A stretch of DNA of 64,000 nt, taken from the NCBI GenBank assembly GCA_012295275.1, contig CM022666.1, positions 3,822,887 to 3,886,886 on the forward strand. Direction: 5' to 3'. Numbering within the stretch: the first letter of the stretch is position 1; each line of letters begins with the position of its first letter. Below, piece by piece: positions 62,000 to 64,000 of the stretch. The translations under genes were made by a program, and so were the position numbers. The notes under the pieces are model-generated. The model was not told where the DNA came from, searched no databases, and saw only the letters and a list, made by a program, of their open reading frames with translations. This DNA comes from Chrysomallon squamiferum. Its lineage: Eukaryota > Mollusca > Gastropoda > Neomphalida > Peltospiridae.

Positions 62000-64000
62000 A
62001 GTTGAAGATACTGTAGACAGCGCTGACTTAAAGGCAAGCATAATTAAATATCATTATCATAACAACATTCTTATAGCAGAATGTTACAGATTTAAAATCT
62101 TAACAAATTTTATTACTAAAAAAATATATATTGTTCTAATTCTAGTTGATTTATCAAATCCAAATAGTGAAATAGTTCAAATACGAAAATCCAAAATTCA
62201 TTAATAATAATACTATTAATAGTAATACATTTTCTTATTTATATTGGATAACTTAATTTTATATCATTTAGGCAGTTCCGATTACTATCAATGAACGTTT
62301 CATTCACAATAAATTTTAATTTAAATTTGATTTTGATTAGCCTTGATTTAAAGTAGCGCTGTTATAATTTTTTGTAAATTTACAGGAAGTGGCCAAATTA
62401 ATAATTTTATAGTCATGATAAACAACAAGAACAGGATGTAGACAGTAATGATTGTTAAATAAACCTGTGTAGGTTTTCAGCTAATTGCCATCAGTTATTA
62501 CCATTACCAGTAATCACTACATTTCCGAGATGATCAGCAAGTTGATTGGTTACTCCAAATTTATAATAATAATACTAGTATACTGATATATTTTTATAAT
62601 ATTATACTGGTATAGGCAGTAAAAAATGTATTTGATCAAAAAGGAATACAAATACTGAAATAGTCTAGATGTTGTTATTTAACTTACTGTTGATTTCCTT
62701 ATTATTTATTAACATATTTTAAATCTTGTTATCACTTCTGTCACTAATATTTTTATTTTATTTTATTTTTTTTGTAGGTGTTATTTATACTAATAATAGA
62801 TTACATTGGATTCTTATTCTTATTTTACTAGAAATTTGAACTCCAGTATCATGATCAAGCAAGAAAGGGACCAGTTAGTGAGAAGGCTCAGTTTGATTAT
62901 GCTTGGTGCTTGGTTCGCAGTCACTATCTTGAAGATATGAAAAGGGGTGTGGCTTTGTTAGAAGGTATATCAGTGAATTCCTAAATATTAGAAATCTTGA
63001 TTACTAGTTTGAACAAATATGTGATCATTCAGTATTAGTATTAAGAGAAAAGATGTCAGATTTTTTTTTTTTTTTCATTAACAATAACAGCAATGGCTTT
63101 TACATGTATTTAATTTATTCATGACAACATGAATGTATATATGTATCTGTGTGTGTGTGTGCAAGTTTATTATATTTTATTATTATTCTTTTTTTATTAG
63201 TAGTATTATTAATTTAATTTTTTTATTTTTATTGTTATGATTTTTCTTTTAAACGTTTTTTTTTTTTTTTTTAGATTTGTTTGCAAGAGCCACTGATGAA
63301 ACGGCAAAGAGAGACTATTTGTTTTACATGGCTGTAGGATACACCAGAATAAAAGTAAAAACACTCGTTTGATAGCTAGTCCGTTAATTACCTTACGCAA
63401 CTTTGAAATGTGACATTTATTTTTACCACCAGTTTAACATGTTTACCATTATGTTTACATTCATTTTAATATGTTTTCTATTCTATCGTATGATTGTTTT
63501 TATTTATTTATAGCAAGCAGGTTATGTTAATAATAAAAGTATACCAACAAGAAAAAAAAACAAAATGTATGGAAGTGTATGAAGATGTAGTTTAGTATCA
63601 AATTTGTTCATTTAAAAAAATGTAATGGTTGGTCAGCCTGTTATGCTGGTTTTTAATATTGTGTACAAAATGTGCGGAAAATTTGAAGAACTAGAATACT
63701 TATTTATTTGTACACCCTTATTTACACAGAAACTATTGTACCTGTAAATATGTACATCCACATATAAACATAATCAAATGCAGACATCTCCAATGGACAC
63801 AATAACATTCATTTACTAGCAACATGCACATAATGACATATACAAATCTATTCATACCAGCAGAATTAATTTATATTTTTACATTTATTTACACAGGATT
63901 ATGAACCAGCACTGAATTACATAAAGGCAGTGTTGAAAATTGAACCAGCAAACAGACAAGCAAAGGAGCTGGAACATTACATTAAAAAAAAGATGCAAAC
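61989..64000 (+). CDS. FIS1: Mitochondrial fission 1 protein, partial (3' end beyond window)
   Basis: FIS1 is a tail-anchored outer-mitochondrial-membrane adaptor with a TPR-like helical bundle, linked to DRP1 recruitment and peroxisome/mitochondrial fission. Exons: 61989-62033, 62832-62964, 63275-63354, 63897 onward. They give MAAIVEDTVDSADLK, KFELQYHDQ, FDYAWCLVRSHYLEDMKRGV, DLFARATDETAKRDYLFYMA, VGYTRIK, DYEPALNYIKAVLKIEP and ANRQAKELEHYIKKKMQ. This matches animal FIS1 throughout, including QFEYAWCLVRS and the second TPR. The C-terminal membrane anchor lies beyond 64000. Intron 1 begins with GC, not GT. Confidence 0.97.

Overview
The window is a stretch of animal nuclear DNA. It is strongly A+T-rich (about three quarters by eye) and full of (ATT)n, (TG)n and (TTTA)n microsatellites. 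Genes are split into many short exons with GT-AG junctions. The gene content is bilaterian. The pore-exon layout of the NALCN gene, with a duplicated domain II filter exon and a glutamate in domain III, fits a lophotrochozoan such as a mollusc. I cannot name the species.

Layout: (1) 343-32826, minus strand: NALCN, the sodium leak channel. The start codon is at 32826 and 31 consecutive coding-exon positions reach domain IV S5, with the last exons off the left edge. Exon position 12, the domain II selectivity filter, exists as three tandem alternatives, one with lysine and two with glutamate. (2) 34606-41939, plus: MARS2, mitochondrial methionyl-tRNA synthetase, complete in 12 exons and head-to-head with NALCN. 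(3) 42779-49906, minus: a MADF-domain gene holding eight intact tandem copies, plus one dead copy, of a 57-nt in-frame exon, followed by C2HC-like and Cys-rich exons. (4) 50.1-52.6 kb: an intergenic stretch with a minisatellite, a mariner-like transposase remnant and a 725-bp pogo/Tigger-like MITE. (5) about 53.0-57.2 kb, plus: an acidic, Asp-rich protein I do not recognise. (6) 58980-60184, minus: a protein with two MYND zinc fingers. (7) 61989 to the right edge, plus: FIS1, the mitochondrial fission adaptor, cut by the window end.

Two genes act in mitochondria (MARS2, FIS1). The genes are otherwise functionally unrelated and each seems to have its own promoter, several with ETS (CCGGAAGT) or CRE (TGACGTCA) motifs. 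The most interesting biology is in exon architecture: a three-way choice of ion-channel filter exon, with a U39 tract and a (CU)31 tract flanking the lysine version; a minisatellite that has amplified a 5' splice site; a microexon array in which any subset of copies keeps the frame; and a GC-AG intron in FIS1. One NALCN linker exon does not read through in a single frame.
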